NCBI GenBank assembly: GCA_002399235.1
Contig: DHDH01000013.1
Location: forward strand, 105,264 to 146,634
Direction of reading: 5' to 3'
DNA: 41,371 nt
DNA from: Firmicutes bacterium UBA4881
GTDB taxonomy: Bacteria; Bacillota; DTU065
Part shown: positions 32,832 to 41,371 of the stretch, in pieces
Layout: each line of letters starts with the position of its first letter
Numbering within the stretch: position 1 is the stretch's first letter
Position numbers and translations under genes: made by a program
Notes under the pieces: generated by a model
The model's database searches: none
Told to the model about the DNA's origin: nothing
What the model saw: the letters and a program-made list of their open reading frames with translations, nothing else

Positions 32832-33515
32832 TTATTTAACATCATTGTCAAACGTATAAGTAGTCGTTGCAACTTCTAACCTGGACTTTAATTCAGCTAT
32901 TTTAAGTTCCTTGGCTTCTAGTTCATCTCTACACTGCTCTAGTAGTTCTTCTAATTTCTCGATATAATGGCTTTTCCCCCTGAAAAGAAAACAAAATAAC
33001 TCATCCCTTATTTTCTTTAGAAAGCTGTTGGTTACTTTACCTAAAGAAGAGATAACACGGGTTTTATCGATAAATCTAGCTTCATCTATAAGTAACCGAG
33101 TAGGTTTATAAAAACCATCTATCTTATCACCAATTAAATATTTGCGGGCATCTCCTTTAAGTTGAGAGGTGCAAGGTACAACAAATAATTTGGAACTCTT
33201 ATCAAGAAGAACTACACAGGGATGAAAGAAGGAGAACTCATGACCGTAATTATTATTACCCAAGTCTACATTGAGGATTTGGCCTTCTTTGTAAGGTCTG
33301 GTTTCAAACTTCCCTCTCTTTTTTACATAATGAGACATTGAAGTTATCCATAAAGCTAATTCGTAAGAGTTAATTTTCCGTTCTGAATAAGTAAAAAAGG
33401 TTGCCAAAGAATTTATTAGTTGGAGAACCAGCTCAGGTCGGGTGGTACACTTTTCTTGTTTTGTTTGCTGATCCTCAAGTATACATGCAAGTACATCTTC
33501 GTCGATTACACGCAT
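32832..33515 (-). CDS. PemK/MazF-like protein with N-terminal helical and C-terminal coiled-coil extensions
   Basis: The 227-residue protein has a central PemK/MazF-like fold (about 74-176): YKEGQILNVDLGNNNYGHEF, HPCVVLLDKSSKLFVVPCTS and RVISSLGKVTNSFLKKI follow the order of strands in growth-inhibitory RNase toxins. The usual GSE/RP motif is changed to H-E-F...HP, so nuclease activity is uncertain. Residues 1-70 are helical and residues 183-215 a charged coiled coil (EKLEELLEQCRDELEAKELK). GGAGAGG precedes the ATG. No antitoxin gene adjoins; the transcript instead ends in a hairpin series. A broken paralogue lies at 12274-12967. Confidence 0.68.
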   Translation of the reverse strand: MRVIDEDVLACILEDQQTKQEKCTTRPELVLQLINSLATFFTYSERKINSYELALWITSMSHYVKKRGKFETRPYKEGQILNVDLGNNNYGHEFSFFHPCVVLLDKSSKLFVVPCTSQLKGDARKYLIGDKIDGFYKPTRLLIDEARFIDKTRVISSLGKVTNSFLKKIRDELFCFLFRGKSHYIEKLEELLEQCRDELEAKELKIAELKSRLEVATTTYTFDNDVK

Positions 33516-33702
33516 TGCTATTAATCCTCTCCAATATCAGTTACATTTATAGCTTTGCTGTAAAGACTAACTTGCACTATCTCGTAGCTATATTTTACTC
33601 ACTTTAATACTACTCTTTTTAACAAGTGAAGTCCTACTAGTTAAGTAAATTAATCTCTAGCTTATAGGGATATTTGTGCAGATGCAATTGACAATCTAGG
33701 GT

Positions 33703-33833
33703 ATTTTCGAAGAAAAAATAACTCGGGATGAACAAGTTTCTAGAAAAAAACCTACAAGAGGGAACAGACCTTACCTATTTCGCTTTACTATAGAGGACTT
33801 TAAAGACAGTGAAAGACTAATTGAATTACTGTA
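33703..33833 (+). pseudogene. Open fragment, unrecognised
   Basis: After a stop near 33702 the plus strand reads GIFEEKITRDEQVSRKKPTR, GNRPYLFRFTIEDFKDSERL, IELL and a TAA. It reads like the C-terminus of a real protein, with no start. I cannot place it. The other parts of 33516-33887 are featureless. Confidence 0.3.
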
Positions 33834-33885
33834 AAAGAGATTTGTTACTATTTGGGCACTGGTTTACAGCTAACCTAGTGACAAC

Positions 33886-33920
33886 AAAGACTCCTGCCAT
33901 TTTCAGGCAGGAGTCTTATT
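33886..33920 (-). terminator. Terminator of the hexosamine kinase-like gene
   Basis: Twelve-bp stem AAGACTCCTGCC / GGCAGGAGTCTT with a 7-base loop and T-rich flanks on both sides, 16 bases beyond the end of the minus-strand kinase gene. Confidence 0.85.
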
Positions 33921-33935
33921 TATTTAGTATCATTA

Positions 33936-35063
33936 TTAATTATCTAGAGTAGGAGCTGCTTCTCTATCAGTAATACTTTCATTTACCATTTGGCACATCA
34001 CATCGTATTTTTCAATCATGTCTTGAGCAAGTTTGATCTGGCACCTAGCTCTGTCTAAGTTATGGTTTTCACGATGTATTCTGAAATACTTATCTCCATT
34101 AATGTGATCTGCTAAAAACCTAGAAGCAAGTTCTATGGTTATTGTTATGGCTCCTAAAGCCATAGTGTCGATTTCGTTTTCAGTCAAACCCTGACATGCA
34201 CTCATAAAGCCCCTTGTAAATTCCCAATAATTATCTAAATTTAGTCCGACTTTACTCAGATCAGTCTCATCTTCTACAGCTGTATTAGCAGCAAATCTGA
34301 TGGCATCACCAAAATCGTGCATTGCAAGTCCAGGCATAACTGTATCTAAATCAATCACACACAAAGGTTTAAAGGTATCTTTATGCATTAAGATGTTATT
34401 GTACTTAGTGTCGTTATGGGTTACTCGGAGAGGAATTTTACCTGCATCAAGCATATCACAAAGTTTAGTAGCAAGACTTGTGTGATTTTCAAAAAATGCA
34501 ATTTCGGTTTTTAAATCTTTTGCTCTACCCATTGGGTCTAAATCTACCATTTCAAAGAAGTAGTTTAATCGTTTTCTCGTGTTATGAAAATCTGGGATGG
34601 TCTCATAAAGCTTCTCCATAGGTAAATCGGAAAGTAAGGATTGAAATCTGCCAAAGGCATACCCGGCACTATACAAAACGTTGCTATTTTCTACAAAGTC
34701 ATAAGTAACTGAGTCCTCTACAAAGCGAGAAATGCGCCAGTATTCTCCATCTATCTCTGTATAATTTCTACCTTCCTTATTATTTAGGAAAGAAATTATA
34801 TCGCAATCGGTATCACTTTTTCGTCCACTGACATGGTTGTCTACTTCCTTTATGTTATGCATAACTTTCTCTGGATCTTTAAAAACATAGTGGTTTATTT
34901 TTTGAACAATAAGATTATCTTCTTTACCACCTGTTTTTAATAAAGTCACATGATATGTACCATTAATATGGCCGTTTACACATTGAGTAGCAGAGATTAT
35001 TTCTCCGGGTAAGTCATAATGAGCTATTACGTTTTTTAAAAAGTCAGTTGATTCTTGATTCAC
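33936..35063 (-). CDS. nahK: N-acetylhexosamine 1-kinase-like phosphotransferase
   Basis: The 375-residue protein has the choline kinase/APH fold and resembles bifidobacterial NahK closely in order and wording: VNGHINGTYHVTL (ATP loop), IVQKINHYVFKDP, the catalytic loop LRVTHNDTKYNNILM, the metal loop VIDLDTVMPGLAMHDFGDAI, then AANTAVEDETDLSKV and a C-terminal NHNLDRARCQIKLAQDM. NahK phosphorylates GlcNAc or GalNAc at C1 in the lacto-N-biose/galacto-N-biose pathway. Substrate here is inferred. No lacto-N-biose phosphorylase or transporter neighbours it. GTG start at 35063 behind AGGGGGG. Confidence 0.8.
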   Translation of the reverse strand: MNQESTDFLKNVIAHYDLPGEIISATQCVNGHINGTYHVTLLKTGGKEDNLIVQKINHYVFKDPEKVMHNIKEVDNHVSGRKSDTDCDIISFLNNKEGRNYTEIDGEYWRISRFVEDSVTYDFVENSNVLYSAGYAFGRFQSLLSDLPMEKLYETIPDFHNTRKRLNYFFEMVDLDPMGRAKDLKTEIAFFENHTSLATKLCDMLDAGKIPLRVTHNDTKYNNILMHKDTFKPLCVIDLDTVMPGLAMHDFGDAIRFAANTAVEDETDLSKVGLNLDNYWEFTRGFMSACQGLTENEIDTMALGAITITIELASRFLADHINGDKYFRIHRENHNLDRARCQIKLAQDMIEKYDVMCQMVNESITDREAAPTLDN

Positions 35064-36032
35064 AACATTGCCCCCCTAAGTCTCTTATTTAATAAGACTA
35101 TATAACTATGTCCTAAACAGCTGATGTAGGTTAGCAAATAGGCAACAACCTATGGAGAAGTCAATGATACCACTTGTAAAGATATAGCGCAAAAATAAAA
35201 TAGTGAATTTATGCATTTCATCGGTCTATACTATTTATGTGGTGGTAGATAACGTTTTTCTAATTCTATTAAGTACGAAAGTAAAACTGTCAGCTTAAAT
35301 TCGTGTATTAATTTTAAGGTTTATATCGATATTCAATGTTCACGCGCTGCTTGGGACAAAAAGAGTACCTATTATAATTGTTGAGCATTAAATGATCATT
35401 TATTTAATTCTACTATTTAGAGAAGACTCCTTCTATAAATAGTAGAATTGGTACTAATAATGGAAATAGATAGCCTTCATTATGAGAGAAGATGAGATTA
35501 TTTGACTTTTACTTCTTGATAAGGACTTAGAAGTTACTATATTACTATAGGTATTTCTAATGAAGGTCTCAGAGAAATCATAGGGATTTGGCTTTGATTC
35601 AGAATCAACTTAGGGACTCAGTTCTTTTAATATCTAAAAGGCATGACCTTGTAATCTCTAATATATCATTTTTGATGCGCATTTAGGCTAGGTACAAGCT
35701 ATTATGTTTTATTGGTAAAACCTGACAGCGTCGCCAAGCGCATTTTCTAAGTATCCTATTAGCAAAAATTTGTCCCAAAGTATTATCTAATCAAGGACTA
35801 GTCATAAAGACACCTTATTTAACTTACGCTACGATGCTAGAATAGTTGTGATGATATTTGTTCATTTAGCTTTACTACCCAAAAACACAATAAATATGCG
35901 TATTTGGATAAATTTCCTGGTAAAAAGGAATTTGTTCTTTAGCTAGATAATAACTGTTTAAGTTTTATCTTTTAAAAATAAGAATGAACCTACTGTGTTT
36001 AAATGAAAAACTTGTGAAAGGATGTATTAATA
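35064..36032. other. Long AT-rich gap before the polysaccharide cluster
   Basis: No gene supported over 969 bases. Two structures stand out: the palindrome AAATGATCATTT (35390-35401), and a perfect 14-bp inverted repeat AATTCTACTATTTA / TAAATAGTAGAATT (35406-35419 and 35436-35449, 16-base loop) without a T-run. The gap may hold the promoter and regulators of the glycosyltransferase operon, but I see no consensus promoter close to 36033. Confidence 0.5.
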
Positions 36033-37173
36033 TTGACATCTCACTCTATAAAAGAGAGGATGGTTGATCCCCTAGTTACTATTATCATCCCTGTTTATAA
36101 TGCGGAAAAATATTTAGAGAAATGCTTAAACTCTGTACTTAACCAGACCATGTCAGAGATTGAAGTTATCGTTGTAAACGACGGCTCTAAAGATAGCTCT
36201 GAGGAGATGGCTCTAAAATATTCTAGAATAGATCCTCGTCTAAGAGTAATCACTCAAGAAAATTCTGGTCCCTCTGCAGCCCGTAATAGAGGGCTTAGAG
36301 AAGCTAAAGGTGAATACATCTGTTTTTACGATGCAGATGATTGGGTTTTGCCAGAAGCTGTTGCAGAACTTTATTTAGCAGCTGAAAGAACTAATGCTGA
36401 TATTGTAATAAGTAGCTATTATAGAGTTGTAGGTAATTTTATTAGGCATTCGCCTTTTGTAGATAAAGAACAAGTTATAGGTGTCGAAACTGAGAAGATT
36501 GCTTTACCAGGCTTTTGTGGAATCGAAATCAGGTATTATACCAATCTGGAACAAGATCTATCGTAAAGAATTACTCTTAAGGCAAGGTATTACTTTTGAT
36601 GAAGGGAAAAAGAATGCCGAGGATTTTCTTTTTAATCTCATGGCTTTTACCAAAGCAAAGACTATAACCATAATTCCTAATGCTTTTTACTACTATAATG
36701 AGGACGCCATGCAGAGCTTAACTAGAAGCTATCGTAAAAACGATATTGACACTCACTTGGTTTGGCGAAGTGGTATTATGGAATATATGAAACTATGGGC
36801 TATAGACAACGTAGAAAACAAACGAATAATTAATCGTCAAACCATTTACTGGACCCTCTATGCTCTAACAAATCTCTACTCGCCTAAAAATAAAGATGGT
36901 TTACCTACTAAAAACCAAGAAGCTCTCAGAATTATGGCTCTTCCTGAAATAAGAGCAGCTTTTTCTGATGCTAAATATTTTGATTTAGCTCCAATTGCTA
37001 GGTTAGGAGTAGCAGCAATTAATTCACAAAATGTAAATAAGTTAAAGCACTTTGCCTATTTAGATCGATGGCTAATTAGGTACCCAAAAAAGGTTATTAA
37101 AATGGTCCTTTTTCCTATTCTTGGGTTAAGAGGGCAGATTAAAAAGAGAATGGTCAAAGGAGTTACTAGCTGA
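36033..37173 (+). pseudogene. GT2 glycosyltransferase interrupted by a frameshift
   Basis: The first frame (TTG 36033 behind AAAGGAT) carries the GT-A fold of family 2: VTIIIPVYNAEKYLEKCLNS, VIVVNDGSKDSS, SGPSAARNRGLREAKGEYI and the DXD-like FYDADDW (97-103). At about 36510-36533 the coding sense moves to the next frame, which continues as SKSGIIPIWNKIYRKELLLR, QG, FDEGKKNAEDFLFNLMAFTK, exactly the usual second half of such enzymes. Joined, it would be about 379 residues, normal for the family. Either a one-base lesion, phase variation or a sequencing error; no long homopolymer run is present. It is the first gene of the cluster and overlaps the next by TGATG. Confidence 0.8.
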
Positions 37174-38078
37174 TGCAGCTTATTATTACGGTTTTTACAC
37201 CTACCTATAATCGAGCCTACACTCTAGGTAGATGTTATGAAAGTTTAAAAAGACAAACCAACCAAAACTTTGTTTGGTTAATTGTTGACGATGGCTCTAC
37301 AGACAATACTAAAGAGTTAGCAGAGAGTTGGCAAAAGGAAAATAAGATCGCTATTAAATACCATAGCCAAGAAAATGGTGGGAAGCACATAGCTCACAAT
37401 ACTGGAGTAAAGCTTACAGAAACCGAACTATTTGTCTGCGTGGATTCTGATGATTATCTCACCGATGACGCCATTGAGTTATGTACGAGGCATTGGCAAG
37501 AGGTGAATGCAGCTAATCTAGCTGGTATAGTGGCCTTAAAAGGTTATTCTAACGATAAACAAACTGGTACACTAATGCCATCAGGTGTTACCCAGTCGAC
37601 AATCTATGATCTATATAACTCCCATGGCTTTACTGGAGATGCTATGTTAGTTTTTAAAACTAAGGTTTTAAAGAAGCACCTATTCCCAGTAATAGCAGGT
37701 GAGAAGTTCTTTCCTGAGGCATATATCTACGATAGAATAGATCAAGAATATCAGATGTCTCTACTAGATAAAGTTCTCTATATTTGTGAATATCTAGAAG
37801 ATGGTTATTCGAGTAACTATCAAAGAGTGTTTAAAAACAATCCTAAAGCTTATGCGGCTTATCATGCGCAGCGTTTAAACTTAGCTTCTCATTTAAGGGT
37901 TCGTTATAAAAGCGCTATTTTATACAGTGTAGCAAGTATGCTCTCTGGTAATAAAAGATTTATCTCTGAAGCACCTAGAAAAGTACTAACCGTATTATCA
38001 TTACCACTGGCATTGGTGGTTCTTTTTCTTAGATATGGTATCAAGAAAGAGAAATCTAGTAGAACAACAAACAAGTAG
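37173..38078 (+). CDS. Glycosyltransferase family 2
   Basis: The 301-residue GT2 enzyme begins ITVFTPTYNRAYTLGRCYES, with WLIVDDGSTDNT for nucleotide binding and the DXD motif in FVCVDSDDYLTDDAI (about 88-95). ENGGKHIAHNTGVKL is the usual following motif. A C-terminal hydrophobic stretch (LPLALVVLFLRYGIKK, about 276-291) probably anchors it in the membrane. Overlaps the frameshifted GT2 gene by TGATG. Donor and acceptor sugars cannot be told. AAAGGAG lies upstream. Confidence 0.9.
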   Translation: MQLIITVFTPTYNRAYTLGRCYESLKRQTNQNFVWLIVDDGSTDNTKELAESWQKENKIAIKYHSQENGGKHIAHNTGVKLTETELFVCVDSDDYLTDDAIELCTRHWQEVNAANLAGIVALKGYSNDKQTGTLMPSGVTQSTIYDLYNSHGFTGDAMLVFKTKVLKKHLFPVIAGEKFFPEAYIYDRIDQEYQMSLLDKVLYICEYLEDGYSSNYQRVFKNNPKAYAAYHAQRLNLASHLRVRYKSAILYSVASMLSGNKRFISEAPRKVLTVLSLPLALVVLFLRYGIKKEKSSRTTNK

Positions 38079-38101
38079 GTCCTTAAAAGAAAGGTGAAAG
38101 T

Positions 38102-39154
38102 ATGGAAGAAATAAAGAAAAAAAGAATACTCCATATACTAGCTAGCGGTGGTTATTCTGGAGCAGAAAATGAAGTTATAGCTGTTATCAGAAACCTATCT
38201 AATAAGTATGATTTTGCCTATGTTTCACCAAGTGGTCCAATTCAGGAGATACTAAGGAAAGAAGGCATTTTACATCTGGAGATCTCAGGTCCAAGTAGTA
38301 AAGAGATAGCCCGTATTGTAAAAGGTTGGCAGCCTGATCTAATCCAGGCTCATGATTACCGGACTAGTGTAGCTAGTTCGCTAGCAAGAACCAAAGTACC
38401 AATAATTTCACACCTTCACAGTAACCCACCTTGGTTAAAATCAATAAACCCAAACTCCTTAGCCTACCTACTGGCATCATTTGGTATCTCTTGTATTATA
38501 GGGGTTTCTTCATCTATAATTGACGAATACTTGTTTAGATCATTTATAAAGAATAAGTATCTCACTCTACCTAATTTTATCGACCAACAAAACATATTAT
38601 CTAAAGCAGCGGAAAATGCCAATGACCATAGCTATGATCTAGCTTTCTTAGGTAGACTTGAAGAGCCTAAAGATCCACTAAGATTTATAACCATAGTTAA
38701 CGAGGTAGCTAAGGAACTACCTGAGGTTACTGCTGTGATGATGGGTTCTGGAACATTAGAAGACGAATGTTCTAGCTTAATTAAACAGCTATGTTTAGAG
38801 AAGAACATAACTATGGTAGGGTTTAAAAACAACCCTTATGCTATCTTAAATCAAGCTAAGCTCCTAGTTATGCCTTCGAAGTGGGAAGGCTTCGGTCTAG
38901 CTGCTGTAGAGGCCATGGTTTTAGGTAAACCAGTCTTTGCTACTAATGTAGGTGGACTCCCTAGCATTGTTGATCACAAGTGTGGCTCTCTCTGTGAAGA
39001 TAATGAAGAGTTTAGAGTTAAAATTGTTAATGTATTAAGAGATGCCACTCTTTACACCACCTTAGCCCAGGGAGCCCAAATTAAAGCAAGGCAATTTACT
39101 AATGTGAGAGAATACATGCAAAAGCTTAGCGAGATTTACAAGCTATATCTATAA
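38102..39154 (+). CDS. Glycosyltransferase family 4
   Basis: The 350-residue GT-B enzyme begins RILHILASGGYSGAENEVIA, the GT4 N-terminal acceptor loop. The C-terminal domain carries LAFLGRLEEPKDPLRFITIV, the donor-binding PSKWEGFGLAAVEAM (about 259-273, E-x7-E pair) and GKPVFATNVGGLPSIV. It retains its donor site, so it should be active in adding a sugar during polysaccharide assembly at the membrane face. GAAAGGTG lies 5 bases before the ATG. It lies 23 bases after the GT2 gene, in the same operon. Confidence 0.9.
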   Translation: MEEIKKKRILHILASGGYSGAENEVIAVIRNLSNKYDFAYVSPSGPIQEILRKEGILHLEISGPSSKEIARIVKGWQPDLIQAHDYRTSVASSLARTKVPIISHLHSNPPWLKSINPNSLAYLLASFGISCIIGVSSSIIDEYLFRSFIKNKYLTLPNFIDQQNILSKAAENANDHSYDLAFLGRLEEPKDPLRFITIVNEVAKELPEVTAVMMGSGTLEDECSSLIKQLCLEKNITMVGFKNNPYAILNQAKLLVMPSKWEGFGLAAVEAMVLGKPVFATNVGGLPSIVDHKCGSLCEDNEEFRVKIVNVLRDATLYTTLAQGAQIKARQFTNVREYMQKLSEIYKLYL

Positions 39155-39184
39155 AAATCATACCTACTAGATAGAGGTGAGAAG

Positions 39185-40486
39185 ATGAAGTTTGTTCTTG
39201 TTTTTTTATTACTAACCATTAATATACTAGCAACTACCTTAAACATAGAGTCTATTTGGTTAGCTGTAGTTGCAGCTCTTCAGTTTCTTAGCCTTTACTG
39301 GTTATTAAGACGCGATAACAAGAGCCTAGAAACTTCCTTACTGGAATTGATGTGTATAGCGATACCTATCTCCTGGCGAAACATCTTAGGGGGTAGCTTT
39401 GGCACTCTGCCAATTAACTGGTTCTATATTATAGGGGCTATCTATATATTAGCAGTATTTTTTAAGCACTCATTAAAAAATATTAAAGAGTCTCCAGAGA
39501 GAACCTGGCTTAGAAGAATTATCTTGCTAACAGTTCTTCTAAGCATAATTCCTTTACTAAGATCTCACTATTTAAAAGAAGGTTTAGGCCAATTTATAAC
39601 CTTAACCTTTTATAATGCGGTATTGTTTGTTTCTATTATGGGAGGGCCCTTTCTAGATAAAGAAGCACGTAATTCTGTATTACTAGCCTTTGGCTATTCA
39701 GGTCTTGTAACATCATTAGGCATTATAATGCAAGCTTTAATATATCTTTCCTTTAATCTAGAGATTGGTGTAATTCGCTTAATGGGGAAAAGAATATCCT
39801 ATGCTTTTATGTTTGATGATCTAAGTACTGGCTCACTATTTTTAGCAGTAGCTGCTTTTGCTTTTTATCTTCTCTCAGAAGAAGATAACAAAAAAAGATT
39901 CATTTATTATGGCCTTGCCATAATAAATGTAATCGGTTCAGCGCTCACCTCAGCTAGAACTGGATTAATTGCTTTGTTATTCACAGCACTCTTATACCTA
40001 TTAGCAAAACCAGCAACCAAGCAAGAAAGAATCAAAGGCATAGTTATCTTTGGTGTATTTTGCCTGATTACCTTTTCTTTTTTCCAAATGGTACGACCCA
40101 TGGCAAAAACCACTAGCTATATCGTAAGTGATAGTGGTCGTATTGAAGGATATATAGAAGGCTTAAAGATCTTTATAAAAAACCCACTCCTAGGAGTAGG
40201 GTTTGGCCGCACTTATCTATCTACTATTATGGGCATGCCCATGCCTCATTTTACGTTGATTCAATATCTCGCACAAACCGGTGTCTTTTATACCCTAATT
40301 TTATTTGGTGTCATACTTTATGCTTTATGTTATGCATTTAAGAGCTCTCCAACATTATTCTGGTTACTTCTTGTAACTATGATTGGTAGTTGTGTTATTC
40401 CCGATATCTTTAGTTCGAGGATTTTAATCATTATCATGGCTCTCATTTTTGCTGAGAAAGAGCTAGTTTTCAGAGCCAGATTGTGA
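39185..40486 (+). CDS. O-antigen ligase/Wzy polymerase-type membrane protein
   Basis: The 433-residue integral membrane protein has about 10-12 hydrophobic segments. The longest outside loop holds SGRIEGYIEGLKIFIKNPLL, GVGFGR (about 318-344), the Wzy_C/O-antigen ligase signature (R-x-GxW/Y...NPLLGVG-x-G). Such proteins polymerise or ligate lipid-linked glycans on the outer face of the cytoplasmic membrane. In a cluster of glycosyltransferases it is most likely the capsule/exopolysaccharide polymerase. GAGGTGAG precedes the ATG. It is 30 bases after the GT4 gene. Confidence 0.83.
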   Translation: MKFVLVFLLLTINILATTLNIESIWLAVVAALQFLSLYWLLRRDNKSLETSLLELMCIAIPISWRNILGGSFGTLPINWFYIIGAIYILAVFFKHSLKNIKESPERTWLRRIILLTVLLSIIPLLRSHYLKEGLGQFITLTFYNAVLFVSIMGGPFLDKEARNSVLLAFGYSGLVTSLGIIMQALIYLSFNLEIGVIRLMGKRISYAFMFDDLSTGSLFLAVAAFAFYLLSEEDNKKRFIYYGLAIINVIGSALTSARTGLIALLFTALLYLLAKPATKQERIKGIVIFGVFCLITFSFFQMVRPMAKTTSYIVSDSGRIEGYIEGLKIFIKNPLLGVGFGRTYLSTIMGMPMPHFTLIQYLAQTGVFYTLILFGVILYALCYAFKSSPTLFWLLLVTMIGSCVIPDIFSSRILIIIMALIFAEKELVFRARL

Positions 40487-41069
40487 CTAACCAAGGAGAC
40501 AGTTTAAAAAATTTAACCTTCTTTATCTCGCCAATTATATCCGAGATGTGTAAATTGTAGTGCTCCTAATATTGAGTTGGGTATTCTGATGCATAAACAT
40601 TAGCTAACCTTTGTGTTAAATTAAACTATAAGCAATACCAACTCTTATGGCCTGAAATCTAAGATAAAAAAGTTCAATAACGAAAATTAAGGAAGCTAGT
40701 TCAGAGAAATTATTAACATGATTTTTTTAGATAAGCTGTAGCTTTACTTGGCTTAACTACTCTAACTATTAAAACAAAACCTGTAGTGTTTATATTTATA
40801 TAAGTGGTATAGGTACCTTGTAAATTAGTTTTATGGAGATAGTAGGTTTATTTTCTTATCGAACTAAGAGTTACTAATTTGGTTTTTTGGGGACACCTAT
40901 TTGTGAATTTTCTTGATTTGTTATTCTGTGTAGGTTGGAGACATGACTATTTAATCGACTCCCCCAATACATTTAAAAAGTAATAGCTATTTATTCATTA
41001 ATCTTTACTAAACGGCAACGGAAAAGTGTATTTTAGAGACATTATGTCTGACATTTAAAGGGGATTTGT
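40487..41069. other. Gap before the sugar transferase gene
   Basis: No gene supported. AT-rich with many short repeats of TTTA type. A small palindrome AGACAT-T-ATGTCT (41037-41049) lies 20 bases before the next start and could be an operator. No clear promoter or terminator seen. Confidence 0.4.
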
Positions 41070-41371
41070 ATGGAGTTAAAGTTGCAAGAAAAAGTTTATG
41101 AGGCTGATAAAAATAATGCTTTAAGTACTCAGCTTTTTGACTATAAAAAGGTAATATTAGATAATGACCACCGAGGGTATAGAGAAGTGAAAAGGTTTTT
41201 TGACCTTGTACTTTCTTTAATGGGTCTAATTGTGTTAATGCCCTTAATGGTCATAGTGGCGATAGCAATAAAGTGTACAAGTCCAGGACCAATTATTTAC
41301 AAACAAACTAGATTAGGCTTACGAGGAAGACCTTTTGCTATCTATAAATTTAGAACAATGGTAGATGATGC
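41070..41371 (+). CDS. Bacterial sugar transferase (initiating phosphoglycosyl transferase), partial
   Basis: The first 100 residues are present and the gene runs off the window end. After a short polar start comes KRFFDLVLSLMGLIVLMPLM, the re-entrant membrane helix of the monotopic phosphoglycosyl transferase family (PF02397), then SPGPIIYKQTRLGLRGRPFA and YKFRTM, its invariant active-site motifs. The start lacks the large N-terminal membrane domain of WbaP, so it is the short PglC/EpsL-like class. It transfers a sugar-phosphate to undecaprenyl phosphate, the first step in repeat-unit assembly, linking it to the glycosyltransferases and Wzy-like gene before it. AAAGGGG precedes the ATG. Confidence 0.9.
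   Translation, partial: MELKLQEKVYEADKNNALSTQLFDYKKVILDNDHRGYREVKRFFDLVLSLMGLIVLMPLMVIVAIAIKCTSPGPIIYKQTRLGLRGRPFAIYKFRTMVDD

Noticed and set aside
1..41371. CRISPR arrays, tRNA and rRNA genes
   Set aside because: No regularly spaced repeats, cloverleaf-like segments or rRNA-like sequence found by eye on either strand.

Overview
This is low-GC bacterial DNA with strong AGGAGG-type ribosome binding sites, several TTG and GTG starts, and gene content typical of Bacillota (a yhbD-yhbE-yhbF bactofilin operon, ATP-type PEP carboxykinase, IS21, IS110 and IS66 debris). I cannot name the genus. The one solute-binding protein has a signal peptide without a lipobox cysteine. That would fit a two-membrane Bacillota such as Negativicutes, but it is a hint only.

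Layout. (1) 1-6300 is core metabolism: gpmA heads an apparent four-gene unit with three unrecognised genes, then come a convergent orphan sugar-type ABC binding protein and pckA, with clear terminators. (2) 6600-9900 holds a methyltransferase behind a 17-codon leader peptide and an attenuator-like hairpin, then two GNAT acetyltransferases. (3) 10200-16500 is an accessory, partly decayed region on the minus strand: a zinc-ribbon microprotein, an Xre + ImmA/IrrE pair, a broken PemK/MazF-like gene, an AbiL-like rloA with a doubly broken rloB, a transposase scrap and a small P-loop kinase. The gap in the broken PemK-like gene holds what looks like an independent small RNA. (4) 16900-24900 is a beta-helix and transport block: yhbD-yhbE-yhbF joined by ATGA overlaps, an Xre protein fused to an NGSGD-repeat (GIN-type) domain, and a heterodimeric ABC exporter. 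(5) 25700-35000 is a second accessory region: a solitary SIR2-like (DUF4917) defence candidate with its own promoter and mini-ORF leader, remnants of IS110, IS21, IS3 and IS66 elements, a DUF1413 gene under a 36-bp palindrome, a PIN toxin with an Xre-ImmA antitoxin candidate, an intact PemK-like gene with a structured 3' tail, and an N-acetylhexosamine kinase-like gene. (6) 36000 to the end starts a capsule or exopolysaccharide cluster: two GT2 enzymes (the first frameshifted), a GT4, a Wzy/O-antigen-ligase-type membrane protein and a sugar transferase cut by the window end.

The most interesting unexplained elements are RNA-level: the promoter-to-terminator small RNA at about 12592-12704 (minus strand, UUCG tetraloop), and the two hairpins with compensatory stem changes after the intact PemK-like gene at 32710-32806. 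Next are the leader-peptide/hairpin device at 6607-6680 and the large palindromic operator at 30115-30150. No tRNA, rRNA or CRISPR array was seen. All calls are by eye; no database search was run.
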